Shown one piece after another: positions 1 through 5,690 of a stretch of DNA of 6,021 nucleotides (positions are counted from its first letter, which is position 1; each line of letters begins with the position of its first letter). The notes below the pieces were generated by a model, which was not told the origin of the DNA, searched no databases, and saw only the letters and a program-made list of their open reading frames with translations. Origin of the DNA: Desulfobacterales bacterium (GTDB taxonomy: Bacteria > Desulfobacterota > Desulfobacteria > Desulfobacterales > UBA5852); assembly GCA_016735415.1 (NCBI GenBank), contig JAERRP010000190.1, forward strand, positions 1-6,021, in the 5' to 3' direction. The position numbers and the translations under genes are program-made.

Positions 1-1202
1 GCTTCGGCCGCGGCATCTACCTTGGGCGCTTCCGCTGCCGGCGCCGGTTTGGCTTCGGCTGGGGGCGCTGCTTTCGGTGCTGCCGCTGCCGGCTTGGCGG
101 CCGCTTTGGGGGCTTCCTTGGGCGCCGCTTTCTTCGCCACCGGAGCCGCTTTCTTTTCTTCCTCGATCGTCAGGTCCGGTTCGGGGGACAGCGCCGCCAG
201 GTCGATACTGACATCGTCCAATTGCTTTTTGACCGGTGCCACATCTGCCGCCGAACCCCCGCTGTAAAGCAGATCGATATACTCTTTGGTGATGCGGATG
301 GATTCGGGATGACGCATGATCAGGACATCGGATCCGGCCACCAGGTAACTCACGGCGGCCACGGCTTCCATCATGATGCCGCGTTTTTCCGGATCCCCCA
401 GGGTCGGGGCCTCATCCACTGCTTGTTTGGCTTCCTTGCATTTCCAGACTTCATTGCCGATATTGTTGATCAGCGGCAGCTGGAGGTTGTCATCCCCCTG
501 GTTGAGGGGCGCCATGCGCAGGCGCTCCATCACGGAGTAGCTATACTCCAGGCCATAGCCCAGACCGCCGGTCGTGGGATCGATGATCACACGTTCCATG
601 GGCATGCCCAGGTTTTCCAGCAGAATATTGACCTGTTTGGCAAGGTTGACGTCGATGGGAGAAGAAGAAATGATGGTGTGACCGTACCCCATGGCCGCGG
701 CCCCGATCCCCTTGTGGTTTTTATCTTCGACCGGACCAAGGACCAGCGCTTCGCCCTGGGTTTCCTCGGCGATTTTTTTAAGAACGTCTTCGTCCTTCTG
801 GGGATTGGCCGTACCCCAGATGATGAGCGGTACATTGATCGCCCCGAGGACTTTTTTAACGGTGGCGGCGGCCTCCTCCGGGCTGGTATCCTGCCCGTTG
901 GGATCCGTGCTCTTCAACTGCAGCACGATCATTTCGGCCCCGTATTCGTCGACACATTTTTTGGCCCAGGCAGCCGGGTCGGATACCACATCCTTGAACG
1001 GTGCCAGGGCCGCTTCCGGCCATTCGTCGGGTTCCGTGTCCCAGATTTCCATGGCGATCCGGGGTTTGTTAGGCATGTCGCCTTCGAACTGGCAAAACGG
1101 ATAACAGGTCTCGCCACCAACGGTCACGGCCGAATCCCCCTTGCCCAGAGGAATCTCCTTTACGCTGCCGGCATATGATTCTTTAAAGAATTCGAAGCCC
1201 AA
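1..1202 (-). CDS. cdhD: CODH/acetyl-CoA synthase complex delta subunit (corrinoid protein small subunit), 3' end outside window
   Basis: Delta subunit (CdhD/AcsD) of the CO dehydrogenase/acetyl-CoA synthase complex. It pairs with the gamma subunit (CdhE/AcsC) to form the corrinoid iron-sulfur protein that carries the methyl group between methyl-tetrahydropterin and the A-cluster in the Wood-Ljungdahl pathway; cytoplasmic. 400 codons are visible and the frame stays open to the left edge. Family-like stretches are the N-terminus GFEFFKES (2-9), VGGET (28-32), MPNKPRIAMEIWD (43-55), and DPTTGGLGYGLEYSYS (208-223) within the TIM-barrel region. From about residue 345 the sequence turns into an Ala/Pro/Lys/Glu-rich low-complexity tail still running at the window edge; Moorella AcsD is only about 320 residues, so this protein is extended. 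The start is TTG at 1202-1200: it has AAGGAGGT 4 nt upstream, gives the usual GFE N-terminus, and the first in-frame ATG (residue 43) would cut conserved sequence. It lies downstream of the corrinoid-activator gene. Family call is firm; the symbol acsD is equally usable. Confidence 0.93.
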   Translation of the reverse strand, partial: MGFEFFKESYAGSVKEIPLGKGDSAVTVGGETCYPFCQFEGDMPNKPRIAMEIWDTEPDEWPEAALAPFKDVVSDPAAWAKKCVDEYGAEMIVLQLKSTDPNGQDTSPEEAAATVKKVLGAINVPLIIWGTANPQKDEDVLKKIAEETQGEALVLGPVEDKNHKGIGAAAMGYGHTIISSSPIDVNLAKQVNILLENLGMPMERVIIDPTTGGLGYGLEYSYSVMERLRMAPLNQGDDNLQLPLINNIGNEVWKCKEAKQAVDEAPTLGDPEKRGIMMEAVAAVSYLVAGSDVLIMRHPESIRITKEYIDLLYSGGSAADVAPVKKQLDDVSIDLAALSPEPDLTIEEEKKAAPVAKKAAPKEAPKAAAKPAAAAPKAAPPAEAKPAPAAEAPKVDAAAE

Positions 1203-1206
1203 TTTT

Positions 1207-1214
1207 ACCTCCTT
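1207..1214 (-). promoter_or_regulatory. Strong Shine-Dalgarno deciding the TTG start of cdhD
   Basis: AAGGAGGT on the minus strand sits 4 nt before TTG at 1202-1200. It is an almost full anti-16S match and has no other in-frame start at workable spacing, so it fixes TTG as the initiator. Confidence 0.8.
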
Positions 1215-1225
1215 GTTGCTGGGTT

Positions 1226-1254
1226 GAGCCGATCACCGAACTGCCCTTCAGCTC
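1226..1254 (-). promoter_or_regulatory. Possible 5'-UTR hairpin before the cdhD ribosome site
   Basis: On the minus strand GAGCTGA pairs with TCGGCTC (7 bp including one G-U) around a 15-nt loop. It ends 11 nt upstream of the cdhD Shine-Dalgarno. It could shape translation of the TTG-started gene, but a stem this short may be chance. Confidence 0.22.
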
Positions 1255-1292
1255 TTGGTGAATGATTTTTATTTCCTCTCTCCTGTGAGTAC

Positions 1293-1348
1293 CACTATTA
1301 ATGTCCGGTTCCCTTTCAAATCAAAATCCGCTGCCATCATTAATAGTG
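1293..1348. repeat. 11-bp perfect inverted repeat with 34-nt spacer
   Basis: CACTATTAATG at 1293-1303 and its exact reverse complement CATTAATAGTG at 1338-1348. Each arm contains the self-complementary core ATTAAT. It could be a pair of operator sites or, as RNA, an 11-bp stem with a large loop. The nearer arm is about 90 nt upstream of the cdhD start and downstream of the candidate promoter, so it would lie in the leader. Confidence 0.6.
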
Positions 1349-1458
1349 CTCTGTCTGCAGCCCCCCTTTCAATTATTGGATTTGTACTTTCTATTCTCTC
1401 GCGGCGCGGATTGCAGCACCCTTTCTTGGAAATGATGATTTGAACCCGTGGATTTATT

Positions 1459-1487
1459 GCTCTATCTTTCGTGTGTTTCTTTGTCAA
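1459..1487 (-). promoter_or_regulatory. Candidate sigma-70-type promoter for cdhD
   Basis: On the minus strand TTGACA (1487-1482, exact consensus) is followed after 17 nt by TAGAGC (1464-1459, 3 of 6 to TATAAT). Spacing is optimal but the -10 is weak. It lies in the AT-rich gap and would give a leader of about 250 nt before cdhD. This would allow CODH/ACS genes to be transcribed apart from the activator gene. Confidence 0.33.
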
Positions 1488-1528
1488 TACCTGAATCCGG
1501 TGATTCTTGTTTAGTTTATCGAAATGAT

Positions 1529-3469
1529 TCATTTATTTGCTTTGGCGGCCGCCAGCCGGACTTTCAGTTTCGGGAACTGGTCGAGGTCCGTATGCGGCAG
1601 GAAAAGGGCCGCGACATAGTGGTCCATGAATGCGGCGGTTTCCGAAAGCTCGAAGTTTGTCATCATGCGGGTTACCTTGACCACATCCTGGCGCAGACGA
1701 TTGGTCAGGGCCGCCATGCGGGCCCCCAGGAGCGAGGCGTTGCCGATATAAGTCACTTTATCGGGATCGATTTCGGGTAAAAGACCGATGGTCATACCCT
1801 TTTCGAGGTCCACGTAGCTGCCGAAACCACCCGCCAGGTAAATCTGTTCGATATCCGCCATGCTCAGGCCCACTTCTTCGAGCAGGGTCATGCAGCCGCT
1901 GTAAATAGCGCCTTTGGCCCGGATCAGGTTCTCGATGTCGATTTCCGTCAGGACGATATCGCGCCCGATCTGGGTTTCGCCTTCCCAGGCCAGCACATAT
2001 TCGTACACATTGTCCTGTTCCCGGATACGCGGGGTGTCGAGATCCCGGTCGAATTTACCCTGGTTGTTGATCACCCCCATCTCGAACATGACGGCCACGG
2101 TCGTAATCAGCCCGGAACCGCAGATCCCCTTCGGTCTGACATTGCCGATGGTCAGAATCATCGGATCCAGGGTCACCGGATCGATGGAAAAATCCTCGAT
2201 GGCCCCTTTGGCGGCCCGCATGCCGAATTCAATGTTACCGCCCTCGAGGGCCGGGCCGGCCGAACAGGCGGCACAGGCCATCCAGTCCTTGTTTCCAACC
2301 ACGATCTCGGCATTCGTGCCGATATCCATGAAGAGTGTCAGCTTCTCGGCGCGGTACATGCCGGAGCCCATCACCCCGGACACGATATCCCCGCCGACAT
2401 AGCTGGAAACCTGCGGATAAACCAGGGCGGCCGCATGCACGCCGAGCGCCAGCCCCAGATCCGCGGCCTTGAGGGGCGGGTAGATGTTACTGGTCGGAAC
2501 ATAGGGCGAGCGGCGGATATAGCGCGGATTGACCTTGAGAAGGAGCTGGGTCATGGTGGTGTTGCCGGCCAGGGAGATGGCGTTGATGTCGTCACGTTCC
2601 ACGCCGGCCCGCTTGATGATTTTCTCGATGATCTTGTTCATGGTGGCCGTGACGACCTCATGCAGTTTGTCCAGCCCGCCCGGTTTCTCGGCGGCCATGA
2701 TGCGCGTGATGACATCTTCGCCGTAGCTGATCTGGCCGTTGAAGTCACCGCTTTCCGCCAGGACCTCCCCTGAGATCAGGTCGATCAGCTGGCCATAAAC
2801 CGTGGTCGTGCCAATATCCATGGCGATGGCATAGTTGCGGTCGGTGGTGTCGCCCGGCTGGATGTTGATGCTATGGGTTTTGCGCCCCGGCTGCACCGAC
2901 CGGGCCAGGGTGGCCGTCACCCGGAAGCCGTCCGCCCGCAGAACGTCGGGCAGTTTGCGGATCACCGATATGCGCACCACCAGCCGATGCTCGTTATGGT
3001 CCAGGGTCAGGACGTTGACCAGTCGGGCCGCATCGGGCTGGTTATCGGCCGCGCTGGGTTCGGGCAACGTCAGATAGACCTCTTCCACGGGCGGGGCGAA
3101 CAACCCTTCCTCCTTCAGGCTCTCGAAATCCGGCTGGTGAATCCGGGCCGTGCTGCGCGGTGTGGCCTGGCGCTTCAGCACGCTGGCATCGATGCTGGAC
3201 TCCACCGGTATGCGCACAACCACATCTTCGACAACCGTAGACTGGCAGGCCAGCCGATAGCCTTGGGCCTGGTCATCCGCACTGATCCGCTCGGAAAGAC
3301 CGCCCTGCACCTGTCCCTCTTCCACCAGAATGCGGCATTTGGCGCAAACCCCGTCGCCGCCGCAGGAGGCGTTGATGTGCACACCGGCCTCCATGGCCGC
3401 CCGGATCAGGCTGCCGCCCGGAGCGACTTCGATCGATTTTTCATGGGGCAGAAACGTCACTTTGGGCAT
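1529..3469 (-). CDS. acsV: Reductive activator of corrinoid proteins (RACo/AcsV-like [2Fe-2S]-ASKHA ATPase)
   Basis: 646 residues, the usual size for RACo. It couples ATP hydrolysis to electron transfer from its [2Fe-2S] cluster, re-reducing inactive Co(II) corrinoid to Co(I) in the CODH/ACS corrinoid protein; cytoplasmic. An N-terminal ferredoxin-like domain (about 1-90) has cluster ligands C36, C42, C45 and C75 in the plant-type spacing CxxxxxCxxC...C. A linker and middle region (about 95-205) follow, then the ASKHA ATPase part. Visible there are phosphate motif 1 MDIGTTT (217-223), AGNTTMTQ (301-308), phosphate motif 2 MDIGTNAEIV (381-390), GICGSGLI (448-455) and the adenosine-type motif YLAGGFGSYVD (544-554). 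The ATG at 3469 is preceded by AGGAG (3481-3477) at 7-nt spacing. It follows the CoA-transferase fusion by 79 bp, so the two are probably co-transcribed, and cdhD follows; that context supports corrinoid activation for CODH/ACS rather than for a methanol or aromatic methyltransferase. It overlaps nothing convincing at its 3' end. Confidence 0.92.
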   Translation of the reverse strand: MPKVTFLPHEKSIEVAPGGSLIRAAMEAGVHINASCGGDGVCAKCRILVEEGQVQGGLSERISADDQAQGYRLACQSTVVEDVVVRIPVESSIDASVLKRQATPRSTARIHQPDFESLKEEGLFAPPVEEVYLTLPEPSAADNQPDAARLVNVLTLDHNEHRLVVRISVIRKLPDVLRADGFRVTATLARSVQPGRKTHSINIQPGDTTDRNYAIAMDIGTTTVYGQLIDLISGEVLAESGDFNGQISYGEDVITRIMAAEKPGGLDKLHEVVTATMNKIIEKIIKRAGVERDDINAISLAGNTTMTQLLLKVNPRYIRRSPYVPTSNIYPPLKAADLGLALGVHAAALVYPQVSSYVGGDIVSGVMGSGMYRAEKLTLFMDIGTNAEIVVGNKDWMACAACSAGPALEGGNIEFGMRAAKGAIEDFSIDPVTLDPMILTIGNVRPKGICGSGLITTVAVMFEMGVINNQGKFDRDLDTPRIREQDNVYEYVLAWEGETQIGRDIVLTEIDIENLIRAKGAIYSGCMTLLEEVGLSMADIEQIYLAGGFGSYVDLEKGMTIGLLPEIDPDKVTYIGNASLLGARMAALTNRLRQDVVKVTRMMTNFELSETAAFMDHYVAALFLPHTDLDQFPKLKVRLAAAKANK

Positions 3470-3476
3470 GGACAGA

Positions 3477-3481
3477 CTCCT
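3477..3481 (-). promoter_or_regulatory. Shine-Dalgarno of the corrinoid activator gene
   Basis: AGGAG on the minus strand, 7 nt before ATG at 3469-3467. It supports this start and shows that the 79-bp spacer contains an independent ribosome site. Confidence 0.7.
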
Positions 3482-3548
3482 GGCGATAACGGCGGGTGGC
3501 GGTGGCGGCCGGTTGGATGACGAAGCGCGCCTCCGGGATGCCGCCGGA

Positions 3549-5426
3549 TTATTCTTTCAGTTTATCGAAACGACAGCTGAGCGTCAGCATGTCAATGTCA
3601 AAAAAAGATTCGATCTGGTAGGGCAAGGTTTTAAACAGCCGGATCATGGCCCGGTTCTTGGGCGAGGTGTACGCCATCAGGCCAATGATCCCGTTTTCCC
3701 GGGCCGCCCGCGCCAATTTGTGGATAAACAGTCGGCCGAGGCCTTTGCCCTGGTAAGCTTTGATCACCGAAAAAGCCACCTCGGCCATATTCTTGGACTC
3801 ATCCAGCAGATATTCTCCCACGGCCACGACCTTGCCGAATCCGAACTCGCCCACGACAGCCACCAGGGTCAGGTCCTTGACGTAATCGATCTGGGAAACC
3901 CCCTCGATTTCCTTGCGCATGAAGCTGTTCTTCTCATGGAAAAAACGCGATATGACGTCTTCCTTTTCGAGATTGTAGTAGTGCTCCTGGATGCGGCGCT
4001 CGTCCACCGGTTTGGCCGGGCGGATGGTGACAGACTCGCTGTCGATTTCAATGGTTTCTTCCAGTTCCACGGGGTAGATCCCTTGCAGGGATTCGTGCAG
4101 CGTCCGCTCGGCGGTCAAAAGCCCCATTTCCCCGGCCTGGTGAAAAAGTTCGTCCCGGAAATCGGGATGGGCGATGCTGATCATGGCCATGGCCCGTTCC
4201 TGAAGGCTCTTGCCGAACAGATTGACGGCCCCGTATTCCGTCACCACGTAATGAACGTCGCCCCGCGGCACGACCACGGTGGTGTCCTCCAGCCTGGGCA
4301 CGATGCGGCTTTTTTTGCCGCTCTGGTTGGTGGCGGTCAGCATCAGGATGGCCTTGCCGTCCTCGGAAGCCGCGGCGCCCCGGATAAAGTCTACCATCCC
4401 CGTAACCCCCGAAAAAAGGTTGTACGGCAAAGCGTCGGCCGCGACCTGGCCGGTCAGATCCATGGCCATGGCCACATTGAGCGAAACCATGCGGTGGTGC
4501 CGGCAAATGATGCTGGGGTCGTTGACATAGTCGGAGGGGAAGAATTCGATGCCCGGATTGTCGTCCAGAAAGTCGTAGAGTTCGCTGGAACCGATGGCGC
4601 TGCTGGCCACCAGCTTACCTTCGTTGAGCCCCTTGCAGCGATTGGTGATCACGCCCTGGGAGAAGAGATGCATGATCTTGTCGGTCAGGAACTGGGTGTG
4701 GATCCCGATGTCGTTCTTACCCGCAAGGGCCAGAAAGGTGGCCTGGCCGGTCGCCCCCAGGCTGATCTGCAGGGTGGAACCGTCGTTGATCTGGCGGGCG
4801 ACAAACCGACCGATGCGGTTGGCCCGATCGTTCTCCGGCGGTTCGGCGACGGACAGCAGTGGCTCTTCGCATTCGACAATAACGTCGGCTTCGTTGACGT
4901 GAATGAAGCTATGCCCCAGAACCCGGGGCATCCGAGGATTGACCTGAACGATCAGCACATCCGCCACGCGGGCGGCCGCGTGCGTTATGTCCACCGCCAC
5001 CCCCAGGCTCATCCAGCCAAAGTCATCGGGCGGTGAGGCCTGTACGAGGGCGACATGAATCGGCATTTTGCGGCTTTTAAACAACCGCGGCACAGCCGAC
5101 AGGTTCATGGGTGTGATGAAGCGCTTGTTACGGGCAATGGCCTGCGGCCGGCCCGAACCCAGATAGAAAGAGCGGATATTGAGGCTCTGATCCTGGCTTT
5201 TATTGGCGATCATCGAAAGCGGCGTGGTTTCCAGGGATAACAGTCGCACCACCTCGAGTCCGGTCGACGTCCGGGCGTGCTCGGACAGTGCCCGCACGAG
5301 AGCTTGGGGTTCACCGCAGGCCGACCCGATGAAGACCCTCTGGCCGGAGCGGATCAATTTGATGGCTTTTTCGGGCGAGCGACGAATTTCCACGTAACGA
5401 TCGGCCCAATACTGGGTGGATTTCAT
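3549..5426 (-). CDS. Acetyl-CoA hydrolase/CoA-transferase family protein fused to a C-terminal GNAT acetyltransferase domain
   Basis: 625 residues in two parts. Residues 1 to about 440 match the acetyl-CoA hydrolase/4-hydroxybutyrate CoA-transferase fold (family I). Visible blocks are FIGSACGEP (32-40), HVALVQASPPDDFGWMSLG (124-142), GVITNR (258-263), SSELYDFLDDNPGIEF (280-295), YVNDPS (300-305), DLTGQVAAD (323-331), VDFIRGAA (345-352), VHYVVTEYG (391-399) and IAHPDFRDEL (418-427). Residues about 465-625 are a GNAT domain resembling that of Pat-type protein acetyltransferases, with TIRPAKPVDE (467-476) and the acetyl-CoA-binding loop QGKGLG (559-564). In canonical members the catalytic Glu lies in a G(I/V)H(T/S)E block; here that block reads GIHTQ with Gln at 245, and GIG before it is altered to SLG. 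CoA-transfer is therefore uncertain. Members without the GNAT part are about 430-450 residues. ATG at 5426 has a weak GAGAG site upstream. It is first in the minus-strand gene string, with a structured leader. Soluble; no signal peptide seen. Confidence 0.9.
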   Translation of the reverse strand: MKSTQYWADRYVEIRRSPEKAIKLIRSGQRVFIGSACGEPQALVRALSEHARTSTGLEVVRLLSLETTPLSMIANKSQDQSLNIRSFYLGSGRPQAIARNKRFITPMNLSAVPRLFKSRKMPIHVALVQASPPDDFGWMSLGVAVDITHAAARVADVLIVQVNPRMPRVLGHSFIHVNEADVIVECEEPLLSVAEPPENDRANRIGRFVARQINDGSTLQISLGATGQATFLALAGKNDIGIHTQFLTDKIMHLFSQGVITNRCKGLNEGKLVASSAIGSSELYDFLDDNPGIEFFPSDYVNDPSIICRHHRMVSLNVAMAMDLTGQVAADALPYNLFSGVTGMVDFIRGAAASEDGKAILMLTATNQSGKKSRIVPRLEDTTVVVPRGDVHYVVTEYGAVNLFGKSLQERAMAMISIAHPDFRDELFHQAGEMGLLTAERTLHESLQGIYPVELEETIEIDSESVTIRPAKPVDERRIQEHYYNLEKEDVISRFFHEKNSFMRKEIEGVSQIDYVKDLTLVAVVGEFGFGKVVAVGEYLLDESKNMAEVAFSVIKAYQGKGLGRLFIHKLARAARENGIIGLMAYTSPKNRAMIRLFKTLPYQIESFFDIDMLTLSCRFDKLKE

Positions 5427-5464
5427 GTCGGGTTCTCTCTTTGGGTGGATCCCGGTATTCCCGG

Positions 5465-5511
5465 AAAAGCGGTTTCAAAACCCCGCCTGAGGGCTCGCGC
5501 AAATGCGGGTT
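5465..5511 (-). promoter_or_regulatory. Two mutually exclusive small hairpins in the leader of the CoA-transferase-GNAT gene
   Basis: Read on the minus strand, AACCCGC (5511-5505) can pair with GCGGGGTT (5486-5479, one bulged G). Alternatively the same GCGG (5486-5483) plus TTT can pair with AAACCGC (5475-5469), and that stem is followed directly by TTTT (5468-5465). The shared segment makes the two exclusive, as in attenuators. Stems are short, so this is tentative. Confidence 0.25.
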
Positions 5512-5517
5512 CCCATC

Positions 5518-5568
5518 TTAAAATTCGGTAAAAAACAGCCCGATCAGGCCGACCTCCTTGTTGCGCAT
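5518..5568 (-). other. Possible 16-codon leader ORF upstream of the CoA-transferase-GNAT gene
   Basis: ATG at 5568-5566 opens a short frame, MRNKEVGLIGLFFTEF, ending with TAA at 5520-5518. It overlaps the terminator-like hairpin and precedes the alternative hairpins, an arrangement seen in leader-peptide attenuation. It has no good Shine-Dalgarno (only GAG 5 nt before), and the best promoter candidate would start transcription almost on its ATG. Weakly supported. Confidence 0.12.
5530..5551 (-). terminator. Terminator-like hairpin with U6 tract in the leader of the CoA-transferase-GNAT gene
   Basis: On the minus strand CGGCCT (5551-5546) pairs with GGGCTG (5541-5536) around a GATC loop, 6 bp with two G-U pairs. 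It is followed at once by TTTTTT (5535-5530). It lies about 105-125 nt upstream of the ATG at 5426. No convincing minus-strand gene ends just before it, so it may act as a leader (attenuator) terminator or be chance. Confidence 0.35.
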
Positions 5569-5571
5569 TTA

Positions 5572-5600
5572 CTCGTAACCCATACCGGTCGAATTATCAA
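5572..5600 (-). promoter_or_regulatory. Candidate promoter for the minus-strand gene string
   Basis: TTGATA (5600-5595, 5 of 6 to the -35 consensus), 17-nt spacer, TACGAG (5577-5572, 3 of 6 to the -10). A start near 5565 would give a leader of about 140 nt containing the terminator-like and alternative hairpins. The -10 is poor. Confidence 0.25.
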
Positions 5601-5661
5601 GACCGCGACGGGCCCCCCTGCGTTTCTTCCGGCCGATAAACGTCCAGGCGGTTCGTGACAA

Positions 5662-5690
5662 GGCCTGGTCGGCATTGTGCCGGTCAGGCC
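5662..5690 (+). repeat. Strong 12-bp hairpin in the divergent intergenic region
   Basis: GGCCTGGTCGGC (5662-5673) folds on GCCGGTCAGGCC (5679-5690) with loop ATTGT. There are ten Watson-Crick pairs plus a central G-U/U-G doublet, which pair only in plus-strand RNA. The minus transcript would have A-C mismatches there. No T-run follows on either strand, so it is not a standard terminator. A second pairing register exists, AAGGCCTGG (5660-5668) with CCAGGCCTT (5689-5697). Confidence 0.55.

Larger units (their letters stand above)
1203..1528. other. AT-rich intergenic island between the corrinoid activator and cdhD
   Basis: About 326 bp without a convincing gene. Hand count over 1261-1500 gives about 42% GC, against roughly 60% in the flanking genes. 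It holds an 11-bp inverted repeat (1293-1348), a candidate promoter with a perfect -35 (1459-1487), a small hairpin and the cdhD Shine-Dalgarno near its cdhD end, and repeated CCCTTTC blocks at 1311, 1364 and 1419. An 87-codon minus-strand reading frame (1532 to 1269) spans most of it, starting in an ATGA overlap with the activator stop. That frame has no Shine-Dalgarno and no family resemblance I can recognise. The likeliest role is the control region of cdhD and the genes after it. Confidence 0.6.

Noticed and set aside
222..1178. 318-codon plus-strand frame opposite cdhD
   Set aside because: It lies wholly antisense to a gene with clear CdhD sequence, has His/Gly/Phe-rich composition typical of a mirrored GC-rich gene, and shows no domain.
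1495..1508. GAATC-ACCG-GATTC hairpin after the corrinoid activator gene as a terminator
   Set aside because: 5-bp stem and no T-tract on the minus strand; too weak to call.
3526..3548. TCCGG/CCGGA inverted repeat just after the CoA-transferase-GNAT stop as a terminator
   Set aside because: Only a 5-bp stem with a 7-nt loop and no T-run; the next gene follows within 79 bp with its own ribosome site, so read-through is more likely.
3330..5036. 568-codon plus-strand frame opposite the CoA-transferase-GNAT gene
   Set aside because: Antisense shadow: the minus strand encodes recognisable domains end to end, while the plus frame is His/Gly/Asp-rich with no motif and crosses the spacer between two real genes.
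5552..5564. ACCTCCTTGTTGC occurring here and at 1207-1219
   Set aside because: The shared 13 bases include a Shine-Dalgarno complement; a 13-mer repeat in 6 kb is only mildly unlikely, and the copy here has no start codon at suitable spacing.
5569..5661. Minus-strand frame of 30 codons from TTG 5661, ending RRGLDNSTGMGYE and stopping just before the terminator-like hairpin
   Set aside because: The tail looks protein-like and a hairpin with U6 follows, but there is no ATG or GTG start, no Shine-Dalgarno before the TTG, and the frame upstream runs antisense into the metallophosphoesterase.
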